Assembly: GCA_032622095.1 (NCBI GenBank)
Contig: CP136068.1
Location: 113,535,546-113,599,545, forward strand
Source: Siphonodentalium dalli
Taxonomy: Eukaryota > Mollusca > Scaphopoda > Gadilida > Siphonodentaliidae
DNA length: 64,000 bases
Direction of reading: 5' to 3'
Shown here: positions 10,444-22,401 of the stretch, in pieces
How the letters are laid out: each line of letters begins with the position of its first letter
How positions within the stretch are numbered: the first letter of the stretch is position 1
The notes under the pieces: model-generated
Database searches by the model: none
What the model saw: the letters and a program-made list of their open reading frames with translations, nothing else
What the model was told of the DNA's origin: nothing
Made by a program: the position numbers and the translations under genes

Positions 10444-11254
10444 TATATTATACCTCAATTTGGGAGAATGCAGAGGTTTACAATCACGTCATTTAAATAG
10501 TCCAGGATATATGGTGTCAGTTTATGGGAGATGTTATTTCCAAGCTTCTAAACACAAACAAACACTAGCTGGACTGCGGTAAATAATAAATAACTCTTAA
10601 TTAAACATCGAAATACACATAATAAATTAATAAAAATACATATATAACTAAAATATGCTATATACATGTACCACGCACACACCAAAATTTCAATTTGGAC
10701 GTATATTTCGGACTATTTTTACTAGGTTTCGTTCGTTTGTGTTCTTTGTATAGCATGAGCCCTCCACTGATTGTCGCCAGGGTTGGTGGACAGGCGATCT
10801 ATAAATTTTAGCGATCTCGTAAGTAATATACACGTGGGTTTGCGTTGCGGGCTACGCGATGTTTACGTTTACGGAAATATTTTTACGTTTTGTTCAATTG
10901 AACAAAGAGTTCAATCTAATATATAAATTACAAAATTGAATTAAAAAAAAAAATAGAAATGTTTAAAGGATCAAAATGCGCGCGGAGTGCTCAAATGGAC
11001 ACAAAGGGGTCACTACGCCGCAGAATAAGGCTCCCGAAGGGATCCTGTTTCAGCTAGTTCACAATAAAAATTAAATGTTTATGTGACTCGCTTGTTTATC
11101 ATAAAATGTAGAGTTCAGAATCGTTAACTACGGTTTTACTAGTTGTCGTAATGTGGTTTGAAAGACTATAAATAAGGACCGGAAAATAGCACTTTTCCTG
11201 TTGTCGATTTTCATAACTCCAACGTATATATGTTGAACGAGTAGTGTGGCCACG
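10444..11254. other. Intron 4 sequence, unassigned
   Basis: AT-rich, with no recognisable exon, RNA or repeat boundary. Confidence 0.35.
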
Positions 11255-11597
11255 ATACTTACTCATAGCGTCCACGATACTTACTCATAGCGTCCATGAT
11301 ACTTACTCATAGCGTCCACGATACTTACCCATAGCGTCCATACTTACCCATAGCGTCCACGATACTTACTCATAGCGTCCGCGATACTTACTCATAGCGT
11401 CCACGATACTTACCCATAGCGTCCATACTTACCCATAGCGTCCACGATACTTACTCATAGCGTCCGCGATACTTACGCATAGCGTCCATGATACTTACTC
11501 ATGGCGTGCACGATACTTACTCATTACAGCGTCCATGATACTTACTCATAGCGTGCACGATACTTACTCATAGCGTGCACGATACTTACTCATAGCA
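11255..11597 (-). repeat. 22-bp minisatellite carrying splice-donor consensus
   Basis: About sixteen units of the plus-strand form CACGATACTTACTCATAGCG plus TC, with CAC/CAT/CGC and ACTCAT/ACCCAT variants and two units shortened by 3 bases. In gene orientation each unit carries CTATGAGTAAGTAT or CTATGGGTAAGTAT. The unit nearest the exon contains the real exon 4 donor. Confidence 0.92.
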
Positions 11598-11736
11598 TGT
11601 TCAGTGATCATCTGTAAAGCGTTGTCAAGCATCGTCTCATCTTGCTCCCGTGTCTCGTATATGTATCGCTCGATTATGTTCAAGTCGTTTCTCTCGAAGG
11701 CCACCTCAATTCCGTGGTTCAAGTAAGTAAACTGAC
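11590..11736 (-). CDS. Exon 4: ANF-receptor domain, donor inside minisatellite
   Basis: Residues 174-223, 147 bp. The acceptor AAAATGCAG is followed by GTCAGTTTAC, and the phase (2 bases completing Gly) fits exon 3. The peptide continues NHGIEVAFERNDLN and then a charged helical stretch, ending ALQMITEHAM. This is the family region between the first subdomain and the next beta strand. The exon ends with A before GTAAGTAT (phase 1), and that donor is the first unit, in transcript order, of the 22-bp repeat array at 11255-11597. Reading through the donor reaches a stop within ten codons. Skipping to a later repeat unit adds 22 bases per unit and shifts the frame unless three units are added. 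Confidence 0.88.
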
Positions 11737-11954
11737 CTGCATTTTTGTATTTAAACATATTGTAATTATAATAGTGTATTGAGAATACATTACGAATAAG
11801 GGATTGGATGACATGTTCTGGAAAACCTATATAAACCACAGCTCCCTGCAAATGGTATACGTATACATAAACACGTGAATAGATAGGTCATCACTAATCA
11901 CCAATGCGCGATGGATCGTTATATAAACAAAAACTGGATAAAAGTTCAATCGAG

Positions 11955-12690
11955 TAGCATAGATGGAATACACACATAGAAATTTTGGTTCCCCGAAGAA
12001 CCAAAACTGGTTCCATAGTTTGTCCCGATAGGGGAACCAAACTAAGAACCAAACATACATGTTTTTTTCTTCGCGAAGAACCAAAATGAAGAACCAAAAT
12101 AAAGAAACAAATGAAGTACCAAACACACATGTTTTGGTTCTTCACAAAGAACCAAAATAAAGAACCAAACAGATGTTTCTGAATGTTCTATTACTTCGTA
12201 ATACGTTATACCGTTTAAATTTTATATCGCACGATGTTGGTTCACCGAATAAACCCCGAAATGGTATGATGTCTGAAGAAAATATCGAATTATATTATTA
12301 AAGTAATTGTTCCATACTTTTTCCACTGTTTGTGATATGAGCAATAGAGTTACCCCCGCCAGCAATTAAATGATCAGAGTCTATGCATATTACTCGAAAC
12401 AGGCTATGGACATGTGTACATTGATATTTCAAAGGAATGCCGCTTGATTTGGTCTTCCACATATCACCTTAACCTCAAGCGCGTGGACATTTGTTAAATT
12501 TTAGACTATATGTCAATTAAGTTTGGCATGTTCCCACACAAACCTTGAATTTGGTGGGCTCTTTGAAGAACCAAACTTAGGATATTGTTCCAGATGGAAC
12601 CAAAGTGGTGTGAAACCAAACTGTTTGGTTCTTAATTGGTATTTGGTTCCCCGGGGAACCAGCGTGGGATCTGTTTTCTTATAGTGTACA
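11955..12690. repeat. GGTTC/GAACC-rich element in intron 3
   Basis: Many copies of GAAGAACCAAA and its inverse crowd both ends. The left edge CACATAGAAATTTTGGTTCC and the right edge GGAACC...TTTTCTTATAGTGTA look like degenerate inverted ends of one element. No target duplication was resolved and there is no coding sequence. Confidence 0.55.
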
Positions 12691-12777
12691 TAGCTGGATT
12701 GTCATGCTGCACCTTTTACTATCTCAACTGAATTGACTTACAAAGGGTGTCGTAATATCTGTAAAGTTTCAATATGC

Positions 12778-12836
12778 AGACGGGGAAATAGCTCAATCGG
12801 CGCGATGCATAGCCCATAATGTGATATAGCTGGAAG
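12778..12836 (+). mobile_element. tRNA-like A-box fragment
   Basis: GGGAAATAGCTCAATCGGCGC resembles a tRNA 5' half with A box. No B box follows, so it is probably a truncated SINE head. Confidence 0.3.
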
Positions 12837-12871
12837 TTATTAGAGATAAACATATAACGAGGGTAACTTAC

Positions 12872-13075
12872 CGTTGGCCCTATGGTACAGCCCTATTGAT
12901 TTCCATCCGTAATGCTTTATGAATGTGGCCACAGCTTCCCCCACGATGGCGATGGAACCATAGGTTCGAACCAATGTCTGATATATTACTTTATTGTCCA
13001 TATGGTGATCGCCCGCCACCCAGGTTATATGTGGTACATTCCAATATGACGTCAACAAGCCAATTGGTGTGTTCT
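12872..13075 (-). CDS. Exon 3: ANF-receptor domain
   Basis: Residues 106-174, 204 bp. The acceptor ATTTTTCAG ends at 13076 and the donor is GTAAGT after AACG (phase 1). The peptide runs ENTPIGLLTSYWNVPHITW, then VIYQTLVRTYGS, then AIVGEAVATFIKHYGWKSIGL. This is the classic order of the family: the 'A-x-x-W-N-V-P-x-I' strand, the 'F-x-T-L-x-R' segment (here YQTLVRTYGS) and the helix before 'GW'. The reading frame is closed by the flanking introns on both sides. A hairpin repeat (13128-13192) lies just upstream and a tRNA-like fragment just downstream, both intronic. Confidence 0.9.
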
Positions 13076-13127
13076 CTGAAAAATAAAGCCAAGTCTGGAT
13101 ATAGTGTGTCTGACATTTGCAGAAAGA

Positions 13128-13192
13128 GGTTTCCAGAGGGTGAATTTAGTGATGCTACCCCACATAGCGGGCTAGCATCACCAAATTCACCA
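13128..13192. repeat. Compact hairpin repeat
   Basis: CCAGAGGGTGAATTTAGTGA is inverted at CATCACCAAATTCACCATCT, with CCCC...GGGC near the loop. It has the same arms as the split copy at 6003-6245. Confidence 0.7.
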
Positions 13193-13399
13193 TCTTGGGT
13201 CCTCAGTTTGCTCAGGCCTCGTATTCTGGGATGTATATACAGTCTGAAATTTACATTGTTTAGTTACTTGTCCCCTTCTGTTCAGTTGCTATATTTCCTA
13301 ATTTTCAGAACATAAAATGCATAATCGAGGTAAATAATGGCTGAACATCACCTTCAATTTAATCTGGTCCTATGTTTCTCATAGCAGTTGATGCCTATA

Positions 13400-13660
13400 A
13401 GCAGAATCAGAATCGGGAGGGGGCACCAAAATTGGTAAAACTATATTTGGCACCAAATTGATACATATTCCTCTCCGTGATACGAGGAATCTAATCGTGC
13501 TGTTTAAAGACGCCAAACTTTGTGTCGTTTTGGTCATTGATGAGGTGCACTAAATTTGATTAGAATGTCTTTAGTCACCGATAACTACCAAATGTATATA
13601 CATAGTCATCTTTATGATATGAGGAGTCTAATTGCATTGGTTTAAAGACATATTACGGAC
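13400..13660 (+). repeat. Degenerate ~140-bp tandem repeat, block 1
   Basis: Units contain GGCACCAAA, GATACGAGGAATCTAAT and TGGTTTAAAGAC. They match units in 14040-14345, so the two blocks are parts of one old repeat cluster in intron 2. Confidence 0.55.
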
Positions 13661-14039
13661 TAAATCGGGTGTGAGAAACTGATAAGTTAGTACTCAGGCG
13701 CTATGCCAACTGTAGGAATGTAGAAATCTACTAACATTGCCGAAAATATCAAAGAAATCGACCATACCACTCCATAGATATCATCGTCTAAACTACGCTT
13801 AAATTGTAAATATTTACATCTCAATTCGGGACGCGACAATCGGCAATAAACTAACGCAAATTATTTCGCCATAGAGAGTCATTCCATTTAATTAATATAT
13901 AATAATGACGGTGTGTGTACTGTAAATTAGGATTAATATTCGTAAAAATAACTACTTTGAGCAAGATTATTCTCCATTTCTATTTGATCACCCAACCGGA
14001 GTGTTTCACATCACGTTAAACGTGCTGCAAAAAGTGTAG

Positions 14040-14345
14040 CCGCTCGAGTCAGGGACGGGGTGGAGAGGGGCACCAAAATTTATAACAAATATTTTCAGCG
14101 CCGATTTGCACCAAATCGATACATAATTATGCATTTCGGTGATACACGGAATCTAATAATGTGGTTTAAAGACAATACAGTGGTGTCGTTTTGACCACGG
14201 ATGTGAGGGGAGGGGCGCCAATATTGATAAGAATGTTTTTGTTGGCGATTTCCAACAAATTTATATATCGTGATACGATGAATCTAATAATGTGGTTTAA
14301 AGAAACCAAAGTGGCCCTATTCAAGTCAGTGGTGGCGAGGGGATG
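14040..14345 (+). repeat. Degenerate ~140-bp tandem repeat, block 2
   Basis: Two units with GAGGGGCACCAAAATT or GAGGGGCGCCAATATT and the shared GAATCTAATAATGTGGTTTA. Same family as 13400-13660. The DNA between the blocks is unassigned. Confidence 0.55.
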
Positions 14346-15536
14346 GGCACCACCAAAGTGCAGAATACTCTTCTATAACGGACTTTCGTGAGTTTCATTC
14401 AACAGACTTATTTGCACGTGGAGTACGTGGTAATCATCTGGCATGTCCGGGATTAATCTTACTTCAAAATTATATAACATTTACCTCGATAGTAAAAGCT
14501 AAAGTTATGATAAGATCGTCCAATGTATTGTTTACGTGCATTTTCTGATAGCGCGACACATCGAAATTCTCTCGAAAACAAGGCTTTGTTTACTTATAAA
14601 TCTCGTTGCTTTGATAGTTAACGGACCTCTGATATATGCATGTTTGATACCATCATGATCGGGAAAGTCTGCCCTCTATGTTCATATACGCAAAGCATCC
14701 ATTTGACCTAATACGAAGACATACAAGCAAGATAACTCCCGCTCTAGATTCTGGGCGTAAAGTCCGCTATAGAAGAGTAACTGGAACGGAACGGGACTCG
14801 GCCCAAAAACAGCATCATTTCGGCCAATTTGGCCGGTTACTTCATGTGACTTTTTCATCTGACGTGTGTGTCGGATAATTGATCTGGAGGATTTATGTAA
14901 ATGTTAGCCCAAACTACATTTCCAAGTAACGATGGTTTTGTTGTTTATTTTGAGGAATAATACCGCGTCAGATGAATTCAGCCCAAATATGTTAACAGTT
15001 GTCGTGTCAAACATTCGGCAGTAGGTTAGCGTTATTTAGTATTTGTGGATGTCCTTTAACATGGGGAAAATAGACTACTGCGCTTGAACGAGCATGTGAA
15101 TTTGTCGTTTTTAATGTACAGCAACTTGATAATCAATAACAGAGGCATTCTCTGTCAAATATGGTCGCTCTATTTACGGTATTAATTGCGGAACTTTCTA
15201 AAGTAAACTACGCGTAAACGGATACATACGGTAAATTCTAGAATGTGCCGGAATCGGCCTAATCGCCCCAGGGCCAACTCGCCCAGTCGACGTGTGTCAA
15301 TTCGGTACCTACTATAACATGTACCCGAGTCCGATACGGAATAAAAGATGTATACGGGTGTTATATAGCGTTTGGTCCGTTGTTTCTCAATGAATATTAT
15401 TGAAATTTGGTGTATATGTCCGGGCTGGGACATGGAATACAACAACGTTTGAATTGTTTTTAAATTTACAAATTTGTTGATTTTATTCAATTTGTTTTCG
15501 TTCTGAAAACACACTATAAAGTGTATATAATATAAT
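14346..15536. other. Intron 2 sequence, unassigned
   Basis: No exon with family similarity and splice sites was found on either strand. Open frames here are short and lack codon regularity. Confidence 0.35.
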
Positions 15537-15835
15537 AACGAACACGAGACATACATAATTTATAAACTGTTAACAAAAGATATCAAATTCAATACATGAC
15601 AAAGATGACTCAGTGGAGTTTATAAAGTGAACATAAAAACATTGAGGTAAGCATCTTTTTAAGGAATGCAACTTTATTTAATGATAATAAACACATAAAT
15701 TAAAATAACAAACATGAGACATACATGATTTATAAACTGTTAACAAAAGATATCAAACTCAATACATGACAAAGAAGAAGTTTATAAAGTGAACATAAAA
15801 ATATTAAGGTAAGAATCTTTTTAAGCATTACTAAA
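15537..15835. repeat. Tandem duplication of ~172 bp
   Basis: GAGACATACATAATTTATAA...ATATCAAATTCAATACATGA...AACATAAAAA at 15547-15660 is repeated from about 15716 with a few changes and a small deletion. Confidence 0.75.
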
Positions 15836-17267
15836 CCGTTTAGCACAGACCACAGTCCACTTCACTCATCCGATCATCACCAAACTTCATATTTATCTTG
15901 ATATTGATCTATCAGATGAGAGCTATCAAATATTTTTTTAATTTCATAGGAAAAAATGGTCGCCAGCGGCCATATTGCATTTACGTTATATTTTATCGCG
16001 TCATGTCGATATCTAGTATTACTTAGAAATTTCACCTTTCCAGATTCATAATTGCTCCATTGACTGTAACAGATGAAATTATTCCCCTCTTCGGATAGAG
16101 TGTCACTGAAACTTTATTTTGTCAGACTGTCTGTATAATCACTGATTATATATGGCAATAATCTGTAATAAGATGTAGCACTATTTTATTTTATATTTAC
16201 ATGCAGTGCTGTTTTTATACATCAATTCTAATCCCCCTAGATCATCATGTGATCGATCATACATCGCGCGAGGACCTGGTTGAATTAAGGGGGGTTTTAT
16301 GGATCACTTCTGTCCTCAAGCTAGATTATACTTATGACATTTAATGGCATGTTTCTAACGTGGAGGGTTAGATATGCTTGAGAAACCACCACTCTTTAAT
16401 TCACACCAAGTTCTCAGCTGTCATGTTCGGATATTAGAACCCATAGCCATGATATATGGTTTATTTTGTGTATACTAGTAATATAGTTATTTTCAGTACC
16501 TTTATATATCAGTACTGTGTATAACAATGCATATAAATTAATCCATGTATACATGTATATTGATTCAACGGATTCAGTGGTTTTGTCCATCAGTCTATCA
16601 AATTTGCGGGGAAAACATGGCCACAAGCAGTACACCCTGCTAAATTTCGAATTTGAATCAATTGGCGCACCCTGCAGCCAGCTTTTATTGGAGAACTTTT
16701 TCTTATGTGGATATTTTGGGTCACCGCTAGATGTGAGCCATATTTTGTTCTCAAACTGTCCTTGTGAAGACATCACTGCCAGCGGTGATCTTCAATTTTA
16801 CTATTTTTATGGCTAAATAATTTGGTTGATCCTACAGACGACACCCCTTGTCCGATCGTCATCAGATTCCACAATTATCTTCTGGATAACCAGGGTGAGA
16901 GTAATCTAATTTTCCCGAATTTCGTTAAAAAACATTACCACAGGCAGCAATTTGGTATCTTACTCTTTGATCCTCTTTTGCATGACTGAATTGTTTAGCA
17001 ACTGTACAGACATATCCCTCATCTGGTTTTTATATACATGTATATCTCTTCATGCGGATAGCCAGTATTACGTAGGTACTCCAACTTTCTGCATTCCTGT
17101 CATCATTTGAAATATAAATATTTACCTGATACATGCACCCTTCAAAATTTGTTTCGTCGTATCTATTTTAATGACCCGTATGGTAATATTGATACAGATA
17201 TATTTGTCAAACATTTCTTTGTACAATATACAGGTATTTAGTTTGTAACTAAATCTAGAAATATATA
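15836..17267. other. Intron 2 sequence, unassigned
   Basis: No gene was seen. Stretches near 15850-15930 and 16830-16920 (CCGATCATCACC, CCGATCGTCATC) look like ancient relatives of each other but cannot be delimited. Confidence 0.3.
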
Positions 17268-17767
17268 ATAGTAGCTCGTGGACCCCACTTCGTCCGGGAT
17301 GTTCCCCTCTGATTTTCGGAGAAATGCGCGATTTAACCTTGAATTGACTATTTTAAAGGTGAAGGTCATGTCGGGGTCACGATTTGACCCGTCCAAAACA
17401 CTCCGCGGACAAAAGTCACGACAAAAGTACCCGTCGAAATCCGCCCGGCTTTATACCCGATTTGACCTTGAATTGACAATTTTGAATGTCAAGATCAGGT
17501 CATGGTCATGATTTGACCCACCCGAAACACTCCTGGGACAAAAGTAACAGTAGGTATCAAATTTCGTTGAAATACTTCCGTTTTACCAGATTTGACCTTG
17601 AATTGATCTTTTTGAATGTCAAAGTCAGGTCGGGATCAAGATTTGACCCGTCCAAAATACTCCCTGGAAATAATTACCCCTAGGTATCAAATTTCGTCAA
17701 ATCTGTCCGGCAGTTTTCCCGGCCATAGCTAACAGACAAACAGACAGACAAATGTCCAAAATATATA
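17268..17767 (+). mobile_element. Pearl-like element, three core units
   Basis: The head is CCCCACTTCGTCCGGGATGT, followed by three ~120-bp units (TTGACCTTGAATTGAC) and the tail CGGCAGTTTTCCCGGCCA plus CAGACAGACA. Same family as 1174-3435. Confidence 0.75.
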
Positions 17768-17770
17768 TTA

Positions 17771-18150
17771 AACTAGCTGATGTACTCGACTTCGTTCGGG
17801 CTAGTTAGGGATTTTTTTTGTGATCGCCTCCATCTGGACAGTACCCAGTATATACAGCGTCGGGCCAAACTATTGTTCAATTGGTCCAGAAACATGCCTA
17901 TATCAGCACGTTCGAGAACATGGTCCCACGTGAAATTGGACCCGTCCATATTGCTCCCGGGATCGAAGTAGTCCTACACACAAATTTTTAGTCGGATCGG
18001 TCAAGGTCCAGAAACATGCCTATGAGCGAGGTCAAGTTGACACGTTAAATACCAAATTCGAGCAGTGTTAGAGTCTATAACACATACACACATGCATTCA
18101 CGCATACACACACACATACATACATACATACAGACAGGTGTTTCAAAATG
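17771..18150 (+). mobile_element. Pearl-like element, second family, copy 1
   Basis: The head is CTAGCTGATG...GACTTCGTTCGGGCTAG. Core pieces include GATCGCCTCCATCTGGACAG and CCAGAAACATGCCTATA. The tail is rich in ACACATACATACA. It resembles 19522-20125 and, inverted, 23290-23596. Confidence 0.7.
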
Positions 18151-18305
18151 TATAATCGATAGCTACAACAATTCTATGGTAGATAGTTCACGGCCGACCT
18201 GATGCATGCATCTTAGTTTTCTTGTCCCAACTGGTACCCCAAGCTGTTTTGGACCGAGAAAACTTGGTCTACGAGTGTCCATGCAGTCGAATTCTTATTA
18301 CTCAC

Positions 18306-18412
18306 CATCGGATATTGGGTCGCCGAATATGACGTCACACCCGCCCTGAAACACTTCTGTTGCGTAACCCGCTGCGAGTGTTGGGGAACATTCCGTGTCT
18401 TTCCATTGGATG
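18306..18412 (-). CDS. Exon 2: ANF-receptor domain
   Basis: Residues 70 (split Ser) to 106 (split Glu), 107 bp. The acceptor TGTATTCCAG precedes the exon at 18412 and the donor GTGAGT follows 18306 (phase 1). The peptide has the family pattern W-K-D-T-x-C, then an alanine-rich helix (TLAAGYATEVF), then GCDVIFGDP, which corresponds to the conserved D-V-I-x-G-P strand where the ligand-domain core begins. The usual GP-x-C cysteine just after this strand is absent (GDPIS), and a cysteine sits earlier, in GGC. The phase joins exons 1 and 3 exactly, which is the main reason for calling this fragment an exon rather than a chance ORF. It sits 23.3 kb downstream of exon 1. Confidence 0.87.
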
Positions 18413-19521
18413 CTGGAATACAGAAAAAGGAAAAGTGTATTGATGCTTAGAAGACTGCATACTGTGCACACAACAGCAAACCATGCAGATATTACCATAA
18501 GCGTTACACATCAATATCTACACTAAGTACAATTATGCCCTAAATAATCGACTCCTTAATCACTGCAGAATTATGGGTAATTTTTCAGGATTTAGTCCGA
18601 AATATGGCTTGTTACCATTCATCGGAAAGCTCTCACTGACGTGGTACCAACTTTACACTTACGTGCATGGACATGTATATGCGTTGGGATACACACTATA
18701 ATCCGAAATGTTCCTTTAGTCAGCAGTCTTCAATCCGCGCATGTTGGTAACTGCCAGGTAGCGTGAGCATTTTATATCCAATGGCAGCAGATGCAGATGG
18801 CAGTGTAAATGTACAACACGAGCGGACAATACATTATTGTACGTATACATGTATGTCATTATTCATTACTTGGTTGTGGAAATTATTATTAAATTATAAT
18901 TAATCTCAGTCTATATAATCTCCAATGAAGTACATGTATATGTTCTTCAAATCGCATAACTTCATGCAGTGAAATGTTAATTAAATATCCACGGGGTCAT
19001 GTTTAATATCGCGATATTTTTCACTATACAGGTCGTAATATTGAGCGCGACAAGCTTTCTGTGTTGCTCTATACTAATAGAAACGATTTCAGTATTGCCA
19101 TAAAGCCGCGCCTCAATATGCCACTTATTTTGATCGGTACTGTACTATAACCATACTGTAATAACAGCGCATGGGAGCCAAGTAGTTGCGGTGCATGGGA
19201 GCCAAGTAGTCGTGATTACGTGCCGTCAGTCACAAAATGACTTAAGTTGTTCGTGACATAAGAGACTATATACGGTACGAGAGACAATGGAATGCCAGCG
19301 ATATTAAACCGAGATATCGAAACCAATGAGATGTTGTGGAAGTAAAGGACAAAACCGAGCATCGTAAGCAAGAGATTAGTTTTATTCAAGTGTAAATTTT
19401 ATTACTACCTGACAGGAAATTGCTTTTCATGTTGTTTTTGATCAAAATGAGAGTATATTTCTATGAATGGAATGTCAGTGACCTTTGGGCAGGGTTGATG
19501 TCCTATTAATATAGATAAGTA
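18413..19521. other. Start of intron 1 side, unassigned
   Basis: No gene was seen. A small direct duplication GCATGGGAGCCAAGTAGT occurs at about 19170 and 19195. Confidence 0.35.
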
Positions 19522-20125
19522 TAGCTGATGTGTCCGACTTCGTCCGGGCTATTTAGGGATTTCTTTGTGATCGCCTCCGCCTGAGTAGAATATACAGCGT
19601 CTGGACAAACTATTGTTCGATCGGTCCAGAAACATGCCTATATGAGCGTATATGAGCGAGGTCAATGACACGGTCGCACGTGAAATTGGACCCGGCCATA
19701 GTGTTCCCGGGATCAAAGTAGGCCTACATACCAAATTTGAGTCGGATCGGTCGAGGTCCAGACACATGCCTAGGCCTATAATAGCGTATATGAGCGATGT
19801 CAAGGTCAGGGACACAGTCGCACGTGAAATTGGACCCGCTCATATTGTTCTTGGAATCAAATTAGATATACATACAAAATTTTAGTCGGTTCGGTCGAGG
19901 TCCAGAAATTTCTGCCGGATATGAGCGTATATGAGCGAGGACAAGGTCAATAACACGATCGCACGTGAAATTGGACCCGCCCATATTGTTCCCGGGATCA
20001 AAGTATGCCTACATACCAAATTCGGGTCGGATCGGTTGAGCAGTTTTCGAGTCTATAACTCACACATACACACACAGGCAGACCGACAGAAAGACAGACA
20101 GACAGAAGTTCCAAAATATATAATA
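19522..20125 (+). mobile_element. Pearl-like element, second family, copy 2
   Basis: The head is TAGCTGATGTGTCCGACTTC. Three core units each contain CCAGAAACATGCC or its relatives, GAGCGTATATGAGCGA and GTGAAATTGGACCCG. The tail is ACACACAGGCAGACCGACAG and AAAATATATAATAGA. A 70-bp piece of the same core recurs at 20340-20410. Confidence 0.78.
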
Positions 20126-20403
20126 GAGTTCAGTTATGTTAACCCTTTGAAAACTAAGCACTCAGTGATGGATAGTTACTTATCCCTCAGGAAATTTTCA
20201 GATAATAAGTTCTACATAGGTCCTTTGTTGAACTTATTATCTGAACATTTCCCTGAATAAATATGACTCCTTCTGCACTTTTATTATCTGTCATCTGCTT
20301 ATTTCACCTGAACATCCCTTCTGTTTGTTTGTCCAATTTCACGTGCGACCGTGTCCTGGACAAACTATTGTTCGATCGCCCAGAAACATGCCTATATGAG
20401 CGT

Positions 20404-20475
20404 ATATGAGTCACCATTCAAATGTATACTTTTATGACTCAATTGGATAATCATTTTAGTATATAAAGGGTTAAT
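20404..20475 (+). repeat. Dispersed 70-bp repeat (CATTCNAATGTATACTTTTATGACT)
   Basis: Related to 487-557 and 31817-31905. It ends AAAGGGTTAA, suggesting a fragment of a TTAA-type element. Confidence 0.45.
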
Positions 20476-20939
20476 TTATTAATTGGACCGATTGCAACTA
20501 CCAAAGCTATATATATGAGCATGGTTTAATGGCGTTTGAATTTATTATCTAATAATGTTGAATATAGTATGCTCAAAACCGAAATAGTCCCACCAACTAC
20601 ATCCATCGTCCGCCATGACGCATTTATTCTATCGACAGTTTTGATCACCCAATTGGCAATGCATTTGAAAGAATGAACAGAATATAATTCTCCAATGCAA
20701 AATCACAGAACATCAAACACTTGTTCGCCAATGAGGAAAGCATCCATGTCACTACACTTCCATATAAGATATCAAATTAAATGCGTTTCAGAGCAGGAAC
20801 CAATTCTGGTTATAGACGCACTGCATAACCCTGTAGTGACTCCAGTAGCGTTCTTTAACGTGCACACACCGAGGCGCGTACATGGATCAGCCATTAATGT
20901 CCGCGCCCGATCGGTCAGCGTACTGCATCCACGACACAT

Positions 20940-21130
20940 ACCTAGACAAATGTTGTAATGGGGGGTCGGCATTTTGCATTCGGATCTTTATTCAGAGATT
21001 TCGAATAAGACTTTTCAGTCTGACAAACTTGGTATCTGACCGAGTTCTGACCCTTGTCAGAATACCCTGACCAGGTTGTGATCCCCGCTCCACAAGCACG
21101 AGAGACCAGTAGGCAACCTCTCGGCTAGCG
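20940..21130 (-). mobile_element. Possible tRNA-derived SINE fragment
   Basis: On the minus strand CTAGCCGAGAGGTTGCC could be an A box and GGGGATCACAACCTGG a degenerate B box, spaced as in a tRNA with a long variable arm. The downstream GTATTCTGAC...GTCAGAACTCGG has internal pairing. No cloverleaf was confirmed. The rest of 20476-21483 is unassigned. Confidence 0.35.
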
Positions 21131-21483
21131 ACTTCCCTTCCGCGCAAGGCTCCAACGCGATAAGCACTTACTCGTCACAAAACGTTGATGCTACATAGTT
21201 ATTACACATCCATCTTTACGAAAACTTTAAAAGCTATATTTGTGAACAATCAGTTTTCTTTGGTTTCAATTTTTTAAGACAACCGAGGAACCAGTCTACA
21301 GGAAGTACCTATAGACACAAATGTACACACCGTTTCGAAAACTTTCGAAACCATTAATATTATTAGTCGTCTTATATCTCTCCGTTGGTGGCTCGTCAAC
21401 ATACTGTGTAGCTCTGCAAATCGCTACCGTAAACAAACTAAAATATGCAATGACAATTATGACACACATACAGTCATGATTTC

Positions 21484-21660
21484 AGGTGGTATAGACAGAG
21501 TGCCGCCCCTAGATGGATTCCTAAGCTAGATAATGCAAAGCGGTTTTTGCAAATATTTCCTTCAAACTCTCAACTGACGGCCTCAACAAATCTTTTTTTA
21601 ATCCAGTTTTTCACATAATTAGAACATATCTCTCATATGGTGAGGGTAAACATGTGTTGT
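21484..21660 (+). repeat. Fragment of the repeat at 22800-23283
   Basis: Shares CTCATATGGTGAGG(G/A)TAAACATG, ACATAATTAGAACATATCTC and GATAATGC(A/T)AAGC with 22900-23150. Confidence 0.65.
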
Positions 21661-21745
21661 TTTAGTACTATAGCATACACTGGTTATAATAAATGATAGT
21701 GATGTTTTTCCTTCAATTTGAGATTTTTTGAAAATTGAGATTTAT

Positions 21746-22401
21746 TAAAGATGCTCTGTCGAATTTTACACCATAAATCCAACATCGGTGCGTTTTATGT
21801 ACCAGACAATAACAAGAAAACCATAGTGAGAAATGGTAACGTGCTCAAGATCATATATTATATACCCATGATTGTAATTATATAATCTTTTTCATTTCTG
21901 TTATTTGTAATTGGCATAGCTTACCACGAACCAAAAATCAACATTATTAACATAATGTAAACGCCAATAAACGAAATTGAAATTCTCAACTACACCTTTT
22001 ACCGGGGTCGCGCTACAGCTCGGTCTCGGGGTCGCACTACAACTTTTAATGTGTCCCAATAATTAACATTCTATAAATAGAACTCCCAGCGCTATGGTTT
22101 TGATTGTTTTGTAGTTTTAACACGTTTTGAATGTTTGTCAGCCAATCAAAAAGTCCAATTACTGTCTCTCATAAAGAGCGTCCATGATTCCGTCGCCCAA
22201 AAAGATAGTTAACAAAGAGCGTTCTCGATTATGATATTTTGTACTCGTTATTAACGTAAACTGATGGATTATTTTCGCGTTGCTTATGTCATATGAATGA
22301 CTGTGGTAGCACGTATATTTATTTTTTCTTTTGCCGAGTAAGCTATCAATTAACTTAAAATTGATTAATTTGGGGTGAAATCGGACAGGGCATCTTTAAT
22401 T
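21746..22401. mobile_element. TIR element with TTAAAGATGC ends
   Basis: The left end TTAAAGATGCTCTGTCGAAT is inverted at ATCGGACAGGGCATCTTTAA. The 656-bp interior is non-coding and shares AAGAAAACCATAGT...AATGGTAACG with 33058-33095, another partial copy. No autonomous partner or clear target duplication was found. Confidence 0.6.

Noticed and set aside
16414-16816. Overlapping ~100-residue open frames in intron 2
   Set aside because: Opposite-strand frames of similar length with no motif suggest chance or an old repeat.
18298-18498. A separate secreted protein with a signal peptide (MVISAWFAVVC...)
   Set aside because: The hydrophobic start lies upstream of a strong TGTATTCCAG acceptor, and exon 2 joins exon 1, which has its own signal peptide, in perfect phase.
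20695-20972. Overlapping open frames on both strands
   Set aside because: Neither has family resemblance or plausible splice context, and they lie next to a SINE-like sequence.
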